Source of the DNA: Tubiluchus corallicola
Lineage: Eukaryota; Priapulida; Priapulimorpha; Priapulimorphida; Tubiluchidae
Length of the DNA: 21,974 nucleotides
Direction: 5' to 3'
Assembly (NCBI GenBank): GCA_030141605.1
Contig: JAQGDQ010000473.1
Coordinates: forward strand, 89,053 to 111,026
In this document: one piece after another, positions 8,570-17,846 of the stretch
Numbering within the stretch: position 1 is the stretch's first letter
Layout: every line of letters starts with the position of its first letter
Position numbers and translations under genes: made by a program
Notes under the pieces: generated by a model
Database searches by the model: none
What the model was told of the DNA's origin: nothing
The model's input: only the letters and a program-made list of their open reading frames with translations

Positions 8570-9292
8570 TAGATCATGTAGCCGGCGTTGTCTCAAATAA
8601 CGGGTCATTAACCCTTGACACATCATCTAAACGTGTAACCTGCCCTAAATGTAAAACAGTTGTTAAGGATTATGATAAAGGCGTATCGTGTGAAATATGC
8701 GACAGATGGTTCCACACATCATGTGTCAGTGTGAGTGATACATTGTATGATGTACTGATGAATGATGAGAATGATGTCCACTGGTACTGTACTTACTGCA
8801 ACAGCGCAGCCCTGCAATTGAAACAGGACATCATAAATTTGCAGTCTAAGTTTGAGAAAATTGAAACTGACCTGAATAAGGTAACAGACAAAGTTACAAC
8901 AATCGACGATAAGCTGGAGGCTTTTAGTAAAAATGTTAACTCAAAAATAAATGCTATAGAAAAGAAAATCTTTCATAGAGGTAATCTGAGTGACAGTGAA
9001 GCAGACAACCTATTTGAAGATTTTAATGAACGAATGCAAAAAAAGGCAAGAAAAGACTAGCATCATAATACATGGGCTTACACCAGTCGCAGACTGCCAG
9101 TGGTACGAGCAATGGGTTCAAAATACATTGAACATAAAAGTCAAAATCGTGGAATCAAAGCCGCTCAAAGTAGCATCTAAAATGACATCCACATCTACAG
9201 GACCAGTTAGGATCTGTCTTTCACATCCTGGTCAAAAATGGCAAGTATTAAGAGTCATTCCACGAGAAAACCATGCAAAAGTCAAAAAATAG

Positions 9293-9978
9293 TGGAAAGT
9301 GACAAATCACCGATTTTGTTCATATTCACAGGGTTGGATGATCCCCTCAGATGTACCCCACAGCCAAAATATTAGATATTAAAAATGAACCGTTTAGGAG
9401 ATAAGCCGCCATTTTTATTTTTTCGGATTTTGGCCATTTTGACGTAAAAAAATGACCTATATTTGTCACATCATTACAGGCAGTAAATGAATGATCCAGG
9501 ACTAGTTGCTGGGTGGTATATATAGTAGGGGTCTTGCCCTATTGCCACATTGAGTTTGATGAATTGAGATTCTCTTTCAATAGGTATCATGAGCTCATGA
9601 AAGATGCGTGTCTGCTACAGTCTGAATGACACCCTGTTTTAAAATTCTCATAACTCCACTCGGGTGGGTATTTGAAGTATAATTAATATATGTTTATTTA
9701 CAGCTTGACCAGGCATACTTAGATCATTAATAAAATTTTGGCCAGCCCGTCCATAAATTGGTGAGATTCGATCTTGAATGTGACCTAAATCGGAAAAAAA
9801 TAGTACGAATTATTCATAATTCTGAATAAAAAAAAGAAAATTGATCTGATATAGAAATGCCGTAGTACAAAGGATAACAAAGATAGATTCGTGTCGATTT
9901 ACAGCCCGCTCTGGCAAAAAAGTTAATTTCATTGTGACTTGGTACACGTTCATGCTTGGTATCCATTCATTTAATCCA
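9293..9978. other. Non-coding stretch between LINE ORF1 and the unknown gene
   Basis: No open frame of substance. It is A/T-rich. GCCATTTT-like motifs occur near 9408 and 9434, and there is a TATATATAG patch near 9518. GGCCAGCCCGTC near 9740 recurs near 10217. It may be the left flank of a DNA transposon, but I found no terminal inverted repeat partner. Confidence 0.4.
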
Positions 9979-10720
9979 AGATGGCTGCCACCGGAAGCTG
10001 TGGATTTTCGAAGTTTTCCAGCGTCATATGTGGCGTCCATACGGACTATATGAACGAAAAAAACTTTATTCCATTAAAGTAGTGTAAAAAAGATATCAGT
10101 GGTCATCTCAAGCAGGTTAAATTTTCGAATAATGACGTTCAAACGGAGTGGCAATTGATAACATTGAGACGCAGAATTTTTGACTTCCATGGGGATTATT
10201 TAGATGGCAAAGTGATTTGGCCAGCCCGTCGATATAATTTGGGACTTAGGTGGAGACCACCTAAAGGTTGTGGTCATTTTTTGCACAAGAAACCAGCGAG
10301 CTCGAAAATAAATACCAGGACAACACGAGTGAAAAGTGGGATGTTGGCTAAAATGAGCAAAGAAGTTAAAGTTGCTTGGAATGTTTTAATTCCCATTGGA
10401 ACAGGTAATTATTATTTTTTCAGTTATTTTACATAATTATATTTTCGGTTAGAGTTAGATATTATAGACAAGCAAGATATTTATAAACGGTGTATGCTCA
10501 TTTCGTATTACAGTGGTGTTAGTAAGTAGGAAGCAAATAGCTCTACAGTTCAACTTCTTAACTGCGGCCTCTGAATCCTGGTTTAAGGTTTATACTTTAT
10601 ATACTCTACGCCTTTTGCTTTCTTACACCATAGCTTTTTTTGTGTTAGGTGTATGCAGACAATGTTTACAAAGACACCAAAAACAAATAAAGTCCACTGC
10701 ACGAGAAATGCCGCAGGTAA
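9979..10720 (+). pseudogene. Unrecognised gene-like region, two possible exons, one in-frame stop
   Basis: ATG 9979 lies in a strong start context (CCAAGATGGCTGCC). One frame runs from it to about 10404, broken only by a TAG right after FIPLK (near 10078). The product starts MAATGSCGFSKFSS. It later contains CKKDISGHLKQVKFSNNDVQ and WPARRYNLGLRWRPPKGCGH, then a basic stretch and VAWNVLIPIGTG. That end coincides with a donor-like ACAG/GTAATT near 10405. A possible following exon (about 10650-10710) reads CRQCLQRHQKQIKSTAREMP and ends at CAG/GTAAAA. Scattered Cys and His residues suggest a metal-binding or DNA-binding role, but I recognise no family. It lies just upstream of, and on the same strand as, piggyBac. 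It could be a captured or host gene or part of another transposon. Confidence 0.4.
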
Positions 10721-10836
10721 AAAATAACTAATTTACAATCTACAACTTATATGATCTGTTGATTTTGGTAGGGAGAAGCTACATTTTGGAAATATATATA
10801 ATCTAGTGTTTTGATTATCCAATAGTGATCAAAGTC

Positions 10837-12070
10837 AGAAAATTGATAAATCATATCTGCTTGGATTCTTCAAAATCAGGAACAATCTAAAATTAGTTGA
10901 TGACAACGGTGTGGCTGATGATGAGAAACAGAGGGACAGATTGTGGAAGGTGCGACCGCTGCTGAACTCGGTTCGCCAGGGTTGTTTGGTGATGCACCGA
11001 AGCAACAATGTATCCATCGATGAACAGATGATTCCGTTTACGGGGCGATGCAGCATGAAACAATATGTTAGAGGAAAACCCAATCCAGTGGGGTTGAAAA
11101 ACTTTGTTGCTGCCAATCCTGATGGATTAATATTAGATTTCAGAATCTACACCGGTAACAACACGTTTGAGGATATCAACTCGCCATTGGGTTTGGCTGC
11201 CAAGGCTGTACTCTGTTTGTCAGAAACAATGGCAAGAGACACTGTGATATACTGTGACCGTTTCTTTACGAGTGTGCCTCTTGCTGCTGCACTGCTGAAC
11301 CACCATCTACATCTGACTGGTACAATCATGTGGAACAGAGTATCTGCAGTGAGTGGCAACCTGTCTCCTGATGTGCAACTGAAAAAACAACCCAGAGGCA
11401 CTTCAGCTGAAGTCGTGTCAGATAATTCAGAAACTGTTCTGATAAAGTGGTTTGATAACAAACCAATCTTGATGCTGTCTACAGCGGTAGGCAAGAATCC
11501 GGAAGGGACTTGTCGCAGGTGGTCGAAAGCTGCGCAAGCTCGTGTAACAATAAACTGTCCTGCTGCCGTCATCTCGTACAACCAAAACATGGGGGTGTCG
11601 ACATGCACGATCGACTTCTCAGCTATTATCGGTCCCAGACGCGAACAAAGAAGTGGACCATCAGGACAATTCTTCACTTCTTCGATGTTGCTGTTGTGAA
11701 CAGCTGGATTCAGTACAGAAATGACAGAGCTGCCCTAGGAGACAGGCGCAAAGACATCATGCAGCTGATGGACTTTAAAATGGATGTTGCAGAGGCCTGG
11801 ATAGCCACACCTCCTCATCAATCTGAGTCTAGCTCAGATGATGAGCCACAACCAGGGCCATCAGCCAAGCGTAAGTGCCAGCCGATGCTGTCGCAACACA
11901 AGCGCTACAGTAGTGCGATGCACTTACCGGAAATGACTGAAGTACCATCTGGCAGTCGCTGCCGCAGAGAGGGCTGCTCTGGCAGAACAAAAGTATGCTG
12001 TTGCACATGTGAAGTGTTTCTGTGTTTGACATCCAAAAATAACTGCTTCAAAGCATTCCATGGCCAGTAG
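10837..12070 (+). pseudogene. piggyBac transposase, N-terminally incomplete, one frameshift
   Basis: A cut-and-paste DDD transposase of TTAA-specific piggyBac elements. The frame is readable from IDKSYLLGFFKIRNNLKLVD (about 10840), the start of the conserved family region. The catalytic Asp residues are all present: NNVSIDEQMIPF (about 11010), DTVIYCDRFFTS (about 11245) and VDMHDR (about 11600). The third is reached only in the next frame, because the G5 run at 11591-11595 lacks one G. The second frame continues through RTKKWTIRTILHFFDVAVVN and a charged linker to a Cys-rich C-terminal finger (about 11950-12060, CRREGCSGRTKVCCCTCEVF), then TAG. The region before the first catalytic block is missing or in an unseen exon. 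It is the best preserved transposase here. Confidence 0.9.
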
Positions 12071-12219
12071 TATTCAGTAGCCAGTAGTATTCAGTACTTC
12101 GCAGTATTCTAGACAGACAGACCTTAATTCAACTCAGAGACCTTACTTTTGCTTTAACTGGACCTTGATGTGATTAAAACAGTTGAACTTGATTAATTGT
12201 TGTCATTGTTTTATCTTGA

Positions 12220-12225
12220 AATAAA
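12220..12225 (+). terminator. AATAAA polyadenylation signal after piggyBac
   Basis: AATAAA lies about 150 bases after the transposase stop, in a T-rich setting, where a 3' end would be expected for the piggyBac transcript. Confidence 0.5.
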
Positions 12226-12392
12226 GTCATTTTTCCATGAAATATGTCGCGACTAAGACCCATTGTGAATTGTAATGCACATAGGAGGTCAAGGTCAAGG
12301 ATGATCATGAAAAAACTTGGTGTGTAAGTTCACTAGGATCTGTATGTTATAAAAAGTCTATAATATTAAGAAAAAAAACACATGAATTTATC

Positions 12393-13844
12393 TTGGGTCT
12401 CAGGAGGTTGGAGTTAACAATACTTGCTCAGAACACTGAGACGTTCAGTTCTATAACTGGCAAAAGTATTATAGATGTTATTATAACAAATAACTTTACA
12501 GCAGCAAAGGTTCTATCTCAAACAGTGGACAAAGATGCGGAATTTTTTACCGGGGCTCCCACAATGGGGCACCATCCCGTTATAACAGAGTTTAGGGTAA
12601 ATCGGAGCAGGCTAAACAACCGACGTACGAGATATGACTTCAAGCGAAGCAACTGGACGGACTGGTCGCATGTTTTGGAGGAGAAAATGAGAGCACTTTA
12701 TCCAACAGTCACAACAGAGCTACAAAACAGAAATGCCAATAACGTGTGGGCATTATTTTTAAATGCTATTCAGGAAGCCAACAATGAAGCCCTGGTGACG
12801 AAAACTATTTCAGCACACAGTAAACCCTTCTGGACACCTCAGCTGCCAGTGCTTTCCAGCGAATTACGAGAACTGAAAAGAGCCTACAAATAGCATTCTA
12901 ATTACATAAACCTAAATGCCTACCAGAGTAAAAAAGAACAATTTCAAAACAAACTGTCAGACGAACTAAATAACTGGGTTATTCAAAATACTGCAGATTT
13001 AAATGTACAGAGAGGAAATGACTTTTGGAAAACTCATCAAAAATTGTTTGGAGATAGCAGTGAAAATGGTGTAGATATTTTAAAGGTAAATGATGTTTAT
13101 TATACAAACGAAAACAATAAAAGTAGGATATTGTATGAAACATTTTTCAATGGTAGTCATTTAGACAATAATGCTTTTGATCATGCTTGGTTTGAACATG
13201 TAGAAAATGAAGTAGCTGAAGGAATTAATTTAAATCAAGAAACTAATCATTGGTTTAACGAAAATTTTACAATGGCTGAAATCACCGTTGCGATAAAAAA
13301 CATGAAGGTTTCCAATAAAAGCGTATTGACTGTGATGGATGCCACCCACTCATTGGGGAAGAGTTTATTATTAAATCTAGCTAATGTGTGTTTAAGAACA
13401 GGTAAATGGCCATGGAACAGTGCAAAAGTAATATACTTCCGTAAAGATGGAAGAAACGATTACAGTGACCCATCAAACTATAGCCCAATTACGATTGCGT
13501 CCTATTATGGCAAAATAGTAGAAAAACTCATAGAGATCAGATTGAGAACCTGGTTAAATGACAATAACATTATAGATCAAGAGGAGGAAGGATTTCAACC
13601 CTTGCGTAGCACAAATCGCTATCTGCTTAGACTAGTTTCCGCTATTGAAAGAAACGGGCTTCAAAACTGTGTTGGAATTGCAGTCTTCTGTGACTTCACA
13701 AAGGCCTTCGATAGCATTTGGGTTGATGGTTTAATATTTAAGTTAGCCCAAGCAGGGGTAGCAGGCAGGCTTTTGAAATTGATTTTTTCATTTCTGAAAA
13801 ACAGGCGTATTAAAATACGATTGACCAAAACAGTAATATTTTGA
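12393..13844 (+). pseudogene. LINE ORF2, part 1: endonuclease C-terminus and RT N-terminal half
   Basis: The frame begins in an AP-type endonuclease (GKSIIDVIITN near 12460). Where family members have SDHHPV, this copy reads MGHHPVITEF, so the catalytic Asp looks lost. A TAG at 12891-12893 (after RELKRAYK) is the only stop before 13842. The same frame then continues through the linker (NDFWKTHQKLFGD), a damaged GPDG region (SNKSVLTVMDATHS near 13312) and SNYSPITIASYYGKIVEKL. The fingers block has become EEEGFQPLRSTN. CDFTKAFDSIW near 13690 keeps the first RT catalytic Asp. The frame ends at TGA 13842-13844, right after NRRIKIRLTKT. Confidence 0.88.
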
Positions 13845-15100
13845 AGTTTAAATTTGCTGATGAAGGCACAATTTATGTGTACGCAAATACAAATAATGAA
13901 TGCTACGAATTGGCTAAGTTGTCATGTGATAAACTTCATACCTGGTGTTCTAAATGGAGGCAGATGTTGAACTGTAATTTAAACAAAACAGAAGCTATTG
14001 TTTTTGAAAATGATCAAAACCCCAGCTTGCCAAAATTACGTTTTGGTAACAAAGAGATTAATTATGTTAACAACACGAAAGTGCTTGGAATTACTGTCGA
14101 TAAACAAATAAGTTTTGATAAACATGTTGCTAAAATTAGACAAAAAGCTTGGAAAAAGTGGCACAACATTAAACAGTTATCTTTTAAGTATAAAGGTATG
14201 AAAATGTCCACCATTTTAAAGCTGTTTGAAACAATTGTTGTACCTACCGTCTTCCATGGGTCAGTTGCCTGGACGGTCAAAAAGCATAGTTATTTTGAAG
14301 ACCTGTGGTATGAAGTTGTCAAAACAGCAGCGGGTGTAGGTTACAATCCTAGCAAAAATGAAATCCAGCGTATTTGTGGCGTGCCTCCCATTGATATAAC
14401 GTATGATAATATATGTAGTAAATTTATGTTAAAAGTGTTAGCCAATCCAGATAATGATCTACTTAAGAAGGAAATAGCTATATGTGAAACCATGCCAAAT
14501 AATGCTAGATATTGTGTGCATCCCGTAAAAATTCACCTGGCAACTACCAAATCTTTCTTGAAGATTACAAAGGACACTAATATGAGAAATCAAACATTGT
14601 CAAATCTCCCGAGGGAAAACTTTATTTATCGGAAAAAGGATGGCTCGAAATTTTTAACAACCCAATGGGAAAGAAGATTTTATTATTGTGCCCAAATAGC
14701 AAATTTACCACTAGATAGTCCTACACCTATGTTAACGCCGCTGTGTCTACCACTAACGCATTACGAAAGGCTTATTGAAACAACTGCATTAAACTTACTT
14801 TTAAATAGAGGAACTAAATCATTTCGGTATAGAATAGGCGAACAAAATACGGATTGCTGTCATTGTAATAATGCAACTCCTCAAACACCAGAACACACTA
14901 TATTTGACTGTGATTTGGTAGACCATCAATTTCGAATGAATATAAGACAAGTTCTGCCCTCAGCCAACATAAGTGAGATTTATCTAAATAGAGATAAAGA
15001 TGTGTGCCAGGCATATGTAAATATTGTTAGAGATGTTGTGCGAAAAAATTGCTATAAAGTAACTCAAATTATATTCACAGAAAAACAGGTATTGAGTTAA
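13841..15100 (+). pseudogene. LINE ORF2, part 2: RT C-terminal half and Cys/His region
   Basis: After a frameshift and an internal deletion the protein resumes at KFKFADEGTIYVYAN. That is the YADD/FADD catalytic block, but its second Asp has become Glu. The PQGSVLSP-type block normally found between the two halves is missing, a loss of roughly 30-45 residues. The remainder is one long frame: thumb region (LGITVDKQISFDKHVAKIRQ), then VVPTVFHGSVAWT. A C-terminal CCHC-like motif lies at about 14848-14912 (DCCHC, then TPEHTIFDCD). It ends at TAA 15098-15100. The long clean frame shows the deletion and substitutions are fairly recent. Confidence 0.88.
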
Positions 15101-15272
15101 TCGTTATATTGTATATAATATAGTGTAAACTATGTATGTACTTTAAATTTATTGTAAATAGGCATCATGTATAATCTTGTTATTGTAAATTTATATTTTG
15201 TAAACGAACCCCTGCAAATAGAGGGGAAACAATGTATTCATTGTTTAATAAAAGAATTATAATAATAATAAT

Positions 15273-15619
15273 TTACTGCAAGAGATAGGAACATCTGCGA
15301 CTTGTTTGGAAAAGTTGTACGAAATATTGTAAATATAGAGATTTTGTCAAATTATTAAGTGGATTAAAAGTTTTTTGATATTACCAACGTAAAATACTTA
15401 ATTTGGTTTTGTGTGTTCTTTCACAACTGTCTAATTGTCAGCTCACATGTAAGAAATATCATATTTCGTATATTTGTATATTAACTAGAACTGCTTTGAC
15501 ACTCATGTATTATTACGTTAACTTGCTCTGAAAATTATGTGCATTTACTGTAAAATGTTATGTACTGCCTGCAAAATGAGGTACTTTTTTAAATAAAGAG
15601 TTATAATAATAATAATAAT
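15273..15619 (+). mobile_element. Second LINE 3' tail, related to the preceding LINE
   Basis: No coding sequence. The right end repeats the layout of the first tail: a CCTGCAAAATGAGG hairpin (15562-15584), then AATAAA (15592-15597), a TTATAATAAT start and (TAA)n up to 15619. This looks like the 3' UTR of a related, heavily 5'-truncated LINE copy. Its left limit is uncertain, so part of 15273-15500 may be unrelated host DNA. Confidence 0.55.
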
Positions 15620-15621
15620 CT

Positions 15622-15654
<33 letters not shown>
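15619..15654. repeat. (TC)n microsatellite
   Basis: About 36 bases of TC dinucleotides with one interruption (CC near 15640), directly joined to the preceding (TAA)n tract. Confidence 0.95.
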
Positions 15655-16007
15655 TGCCACATGCCTTTTTAGAGAATTTTGTGCGTTATTTGGCCATGAA
15701 TGTTTTCTAGCTTGTGTATCATCTATTTTAGACAATAGAGGACACTACCGCTTTTTGTTTTCAAAGCTGGATTCCTTAATTGCACGTGGCGTGTGTAAGT
15801 ATTCTTGCTACTGGCGTAGATGTCAATTAATTTGCATATTCGACTAAAATTTGTGGTAATTCCCCCTCGCCAATTTTTTTTTACATACACAAATTTTATT
15901 CTCTATCCAGTGATGCAGTGATGCTAATTGCAACTCTATAATAGAATTTATTAAACTTTTCATTTTTCCAGACTACCGAAAAACCCTTGTTGCTCCTTTT
16001 GATGAAA
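15655..16007. other. Gap before the hAT coding region
   Basis: No coding signal. TACTGGCGTAGATG near 15818 resembles the start of some hAT elements, and a T-run with TTCCAG (about 15963-15971) could be a splice acceptor just ahead of the hAT start codon. The left terminus of the hAT element is therefore probably within this gap. Confidence 0.4.
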
Positions 16008-17135
16008 ATGTCAAAACGTTATTTCGAGTCCGGTGCATCAAAACGCAAACGAAAAGCGTTAAATTCAAAACAAAGAGGTGCTATATTAAATTCCGTTACT
16101 CGTCAGCCGCCTCCACATTCGGCAGCATTAACTTCGGATACTCAAGATTCAGAACGAAGAAGATACACAATCTTCTTCTCAATCGCTAACAAGTGGTCAA
16201 AGTAGTCAGATGGTTTTAGAAGAAGTGGTCAATGAATCGGCTAATTTGCAGGAAGAAGTCATGGACACGGTCATGGAAGATGGCGATGCAGGTTCATGCG
16301 ATGCAGATGAGACCCAGCATATTGACTTCGATTGGAAAGATCCAGGCTTATGGCCACTTTCAATTAGCAATAAAGAACGTTTTTACTTGGTCGAAAAAGG
16401 ACCGTTTCGTGAATCTGGAAGTGGAATAAAGTATCCGCAAGATAAGAGTTCTGCGAAGCGGCATTTCTCTGTGGGATTTTTTTGAGGAAGTTACGAAATG
16501 GTGAATGCTCAGATCGTCGTTGAATCAGTTGAAGGAAGGAAAGACAATTGACAAGGAGACACAAAAACTTATGCAAAAAGAGACTCAGCACTGGAACAAT
16601 GTTTTACAAAGAATAATTTGAATTGTGCAGTTTCTTGCAGAACGGAATTTACCACTTCGTGGCACTGTGGATCGATTGTTGCACAACATCAAAAAATTGC
16701 AGAATTCGACCAAAACGATTTGATGAAATGTTGCATGGATTTGAATATTGCGCTCACTGATGCATCTGGTTCAGATATTGATCTGAAGGATTTATGCAGT
16801 GAATTGCAAATATTTTCCAATATTGTTCCAGATACTGTTTTGTCTTCTCTTGATGCTTTACGTTTTATTTATGATCATGGTTTGAACACCGTTGTTCCAA
16901 ATGTCGCCATAGCCCTTTGTATAGCATTGACAATTCCGGTTACTGTTGCATCGGGGGAAAGAAGTTTTTCCAAGTTGAAATTAATAAAAAACTATTTGAG
17001 AACTACTATGACGATGAACGCTTAAACAGTCTGGCAATGATATCTATCGAACAAGATATCGTCCAGTCTCTGGATTATTCACAATTTATTGCAGACTTTG
17101 CTGCCATCAAAGCACGAAAAGCTGATTTTTGTTGA
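16008..17135 (+). pseudogene. hAT transposase relic: TTF finger joined to dimerisation domain
   Basis: ATG 16008 opens MSKRYFESGASKRKRKALN, a basic N-terminus seen in ZMYM-type hAT transposases. A frame change near 16155 leads through an acidic linker to DFDWKDPGLWPLSI and RFYLVEKGPF, then KRHFSVGFF: the start of the TTF zinc finger. At the T7 run 16477-16483 one T seems missing; the next frame reads LRKLRNGECSDRR. Another frame gives LKEGKTIDKETQKLMQKETQ and IVQFLAERNLPLRGTVDRL. The DUF4371 catalytic core is then skipped. The C-terminal dimerisation domain follows (SGERSFSKLKLIKNYLRTTM). After one more frame change come ERLNSLAMISIEQD and the end at 17135. Four or more frame breaks and the deletion make it inactive. 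Confidence 0.85.
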
Positions 17136-17328
17136 ATGTTTAGGACATCTGCACGAATGTGTTTGTATAAATTTCAGTTATTTGTTGATTTAGATATAAA
17201 TACAGGTAGTTTTTAATAAATTGCATAATTTTATTTTTTTCGTATTTATTTTTTATTTTTCTATTTCATTTGGGGCCACCAAATTCACTTCGTCTAGGGC
17301 CTCCAATTACCTATGGCCAGCCCTGAGA
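16008..17328 (+). mobile_element. hAT transposon (ZMYM-like), internally deleted
   Basis: The right terminus is clear: GGGGCC... TCTAGGGCCT and finally CCTATGGCCAGCCCTG at 17313-17328, whose reverse complement begins CAGGGCTGGCCATAGG, a typical hAT end. The left terminus is not certain. The 8 bases after the right end are AGATACGT, and I found no matching copy upstream. The transposase inside keeps both ends but has lost most of its catalytic middle, so this is a non-autonomous derivative. Confidence 0.75.
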
Positions 17329-17608
17329 TACGTCCATGAAACTAGGAATGTTGGAAGCGGTGATAACCAGACACCCGTAGAACAAAGAGTACCTCCACTT
17401 TGTTGGCAATATGAAGAGACAGGAACATGTACATGGGGATTAAGATGTAAATTCCGTCATGAATATACTGATTTTGAGAACAAGTTGTATACAGGTCTAA
17501 AAGTCAAACGCAGTTTCACAACGATTGGAGTAGCACTGCCACTGGTTTTATTGATGCTTTTGATTCAAATTGGGAATCTGAAAACCACCTAAACGGCTAA
17601 CTAGTCTG
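17329..17608 (+). CDS. CCCH zinc-finger unit, copy 1 (unrecognised gene or relic)
   Basis: An open frame directly after the hAT end reads TRNVGSGDNQTPVEQRVPPL, then a classic C-x8-C-x5-C-x3-H finger at about 17401-17460 (CWQYEETGTC, TWGLRC, KFRH). It continues EYTDFENKLYTGLKVKRSF and then a hydrophobic VALPLVLLMLLIQI segment before TAA 17590-17592. CCCH fingers usually bind RNA. The hydrophobic tail may be frame-read non-coding sequence rather than a membrane segment. The 5' side is cut by the hAT element. I do not recognise the parent gene. The 238-base unit is repeated immediately downstream. Confidence 0.5.
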
Positions 17609-17626
17609 CGTACCTCCACTTATGGA

Positions 17627-17846
17627 GTACCTTCACTTTGTTGGCAATATGAAGAGACAGGAACATGTACATGGGGATTAAGATGTAAATTCCGTCATGA
17701 ATATACTGATTTTGAGAACAAGTTGTACACAGGTCTAAAAGTCAAACGCAGTTTCACAACGATTGGAGTAGCACTGCCACTGGTTTTATTGATGCTTTTG
17801 ATTCAAATTGGGAATCTGAAAACCACCTAAACGGCTAACTAGTCTG
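17627..17846 (+). repeat. CCCH unit, copy 2 (tandem duplicate, 238-base offset)
   Basis: This repeats 17389-17608 almost perfectly; visible changes include GTACCTCCAC to GTACCTTCAC and TTGTATACAGG to TTGTACACAGG. It contains the whole CCCH finger and the same tail and stop. The 18 bases between the copies contain a further GTACCTCCACTT (17610-17621), so the junction has a small nested duplication. The two differences seen preserve the finger, but copy 2 has no start of its own and no frame link to copy 1. Confidence 0.92.

Larger units (their letters stand above)
7955..8571 (+). mobile_element. Tigger/pogo-type DNA transposon, internally deleted
   Basis: Perfect 27-base terminal inverted repeats lie at 7957-7983 and 8543-8569. 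Each outer end is flanked by TA (7955-7956 and 8570-8571), the target duplication of the Tc1/mariner/pogo superfamily. Only the C-terminal end of a transposase remains inside, so this is a 613-base non-autonomous derivative. Excising the element with one TA leaves the host LINE ORF1 in frame, which confirms both edges. Extra copies of the inner part of the repeat lie just inside both ends. Confidence 0.92.
7864..9292 (+). pseudogene. LINE ORF1 (PHD finger plus coiled coil), split by a Tigger insertion
   Basis: It starts at ATG 7864 with a basic segment (31 codons to 7956) and is interrupted by the Tigger element. It resumes at 8572 in the same frame once one TA is removed. A C4HC3 PHD finger follows at about 8640-8801 (CPKC, CEIC, WFH, SC, WYCTYC), as found in ORF1 of CR1-type LINEs. 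Then comes a heptad-rich coiled coil (about 8810-9010). An extra A in the A7 run at 9038-9044 shifts the frame into a stop at 9058-9060. The other frame continues with RQEKTSIIIHGL and GPVRICLSHPGQKWQVLRV, the usual ORF1 C-terminal domain, until 9292. ORF1 proteins coat LINE RNA; the PHD finger may bind histone tails. The matching ORF2 does not follow directly; the one at 12393 may or may not belong. Confidence 0.8.
10800..12230 (+). mobile_element. piggyBac transposon, coding part and 3' flank
   Basis: The element is defined by its transposase relic (10837-12070) and an AATAAA polyadenylation signal at 12220-12225. I could not find the TTAA-flanked terminal inverted repeats on either side, so the true limits are unknown. 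The right edge must lie before the LINE sequence at about 12385. The left edge may lie as far left as 9293, which would place the unrecognised ORF at 9979 inside the element. Confidence 0.6.
12385..15272 (+). mobile_element. LINE, 5'-truncated, with ORF2 and (TAA)n tail
   Basis: The copy begins inside the endonuclease domain and runs through reverse transcriptase and a Cys/His C-terminal region to a 3' UTR. AATAAA lies at 15247-15252 and a (TAA)n tail at about 15258-15272. The 3' UTR holds two hairpins (15209-15226 and 15227-15246). Truncation at the 5' side is common for LINEs, but here the left edge adjoins unassigned sequence (12231-12384) after piggyBac. It might instead be a damaged continuation of the LINE whose ORF1 lies at 7864-9292. 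The PHD-type ORF1 suggests CR1-like LINEs, while the ORF2 C-terminal Cys/His motif is more like I/Jockey-type elements. I leave the clade open. Confidence 0.8.

Noticed and set aside
9038-9060. Programmed frameshift at the A7 run in LINE ORF1
   Set aside because: No downstream stimulatory structure was seen, and deletion of one A simply restores the frame. Random slippage or read error is more likely.
11147-11677. 176-codon minus-strand ORF
   Set aside because: It is the shadow of the piggyBac transposase, which has clear catalytic motifs on the plus strand.
9293-12390. TTAA-flanked terminal repeats for piggyBac
   Set aside because: Several TTAA sites exist on both sides, but no pair is followed by matching inverted repeats that I can see.
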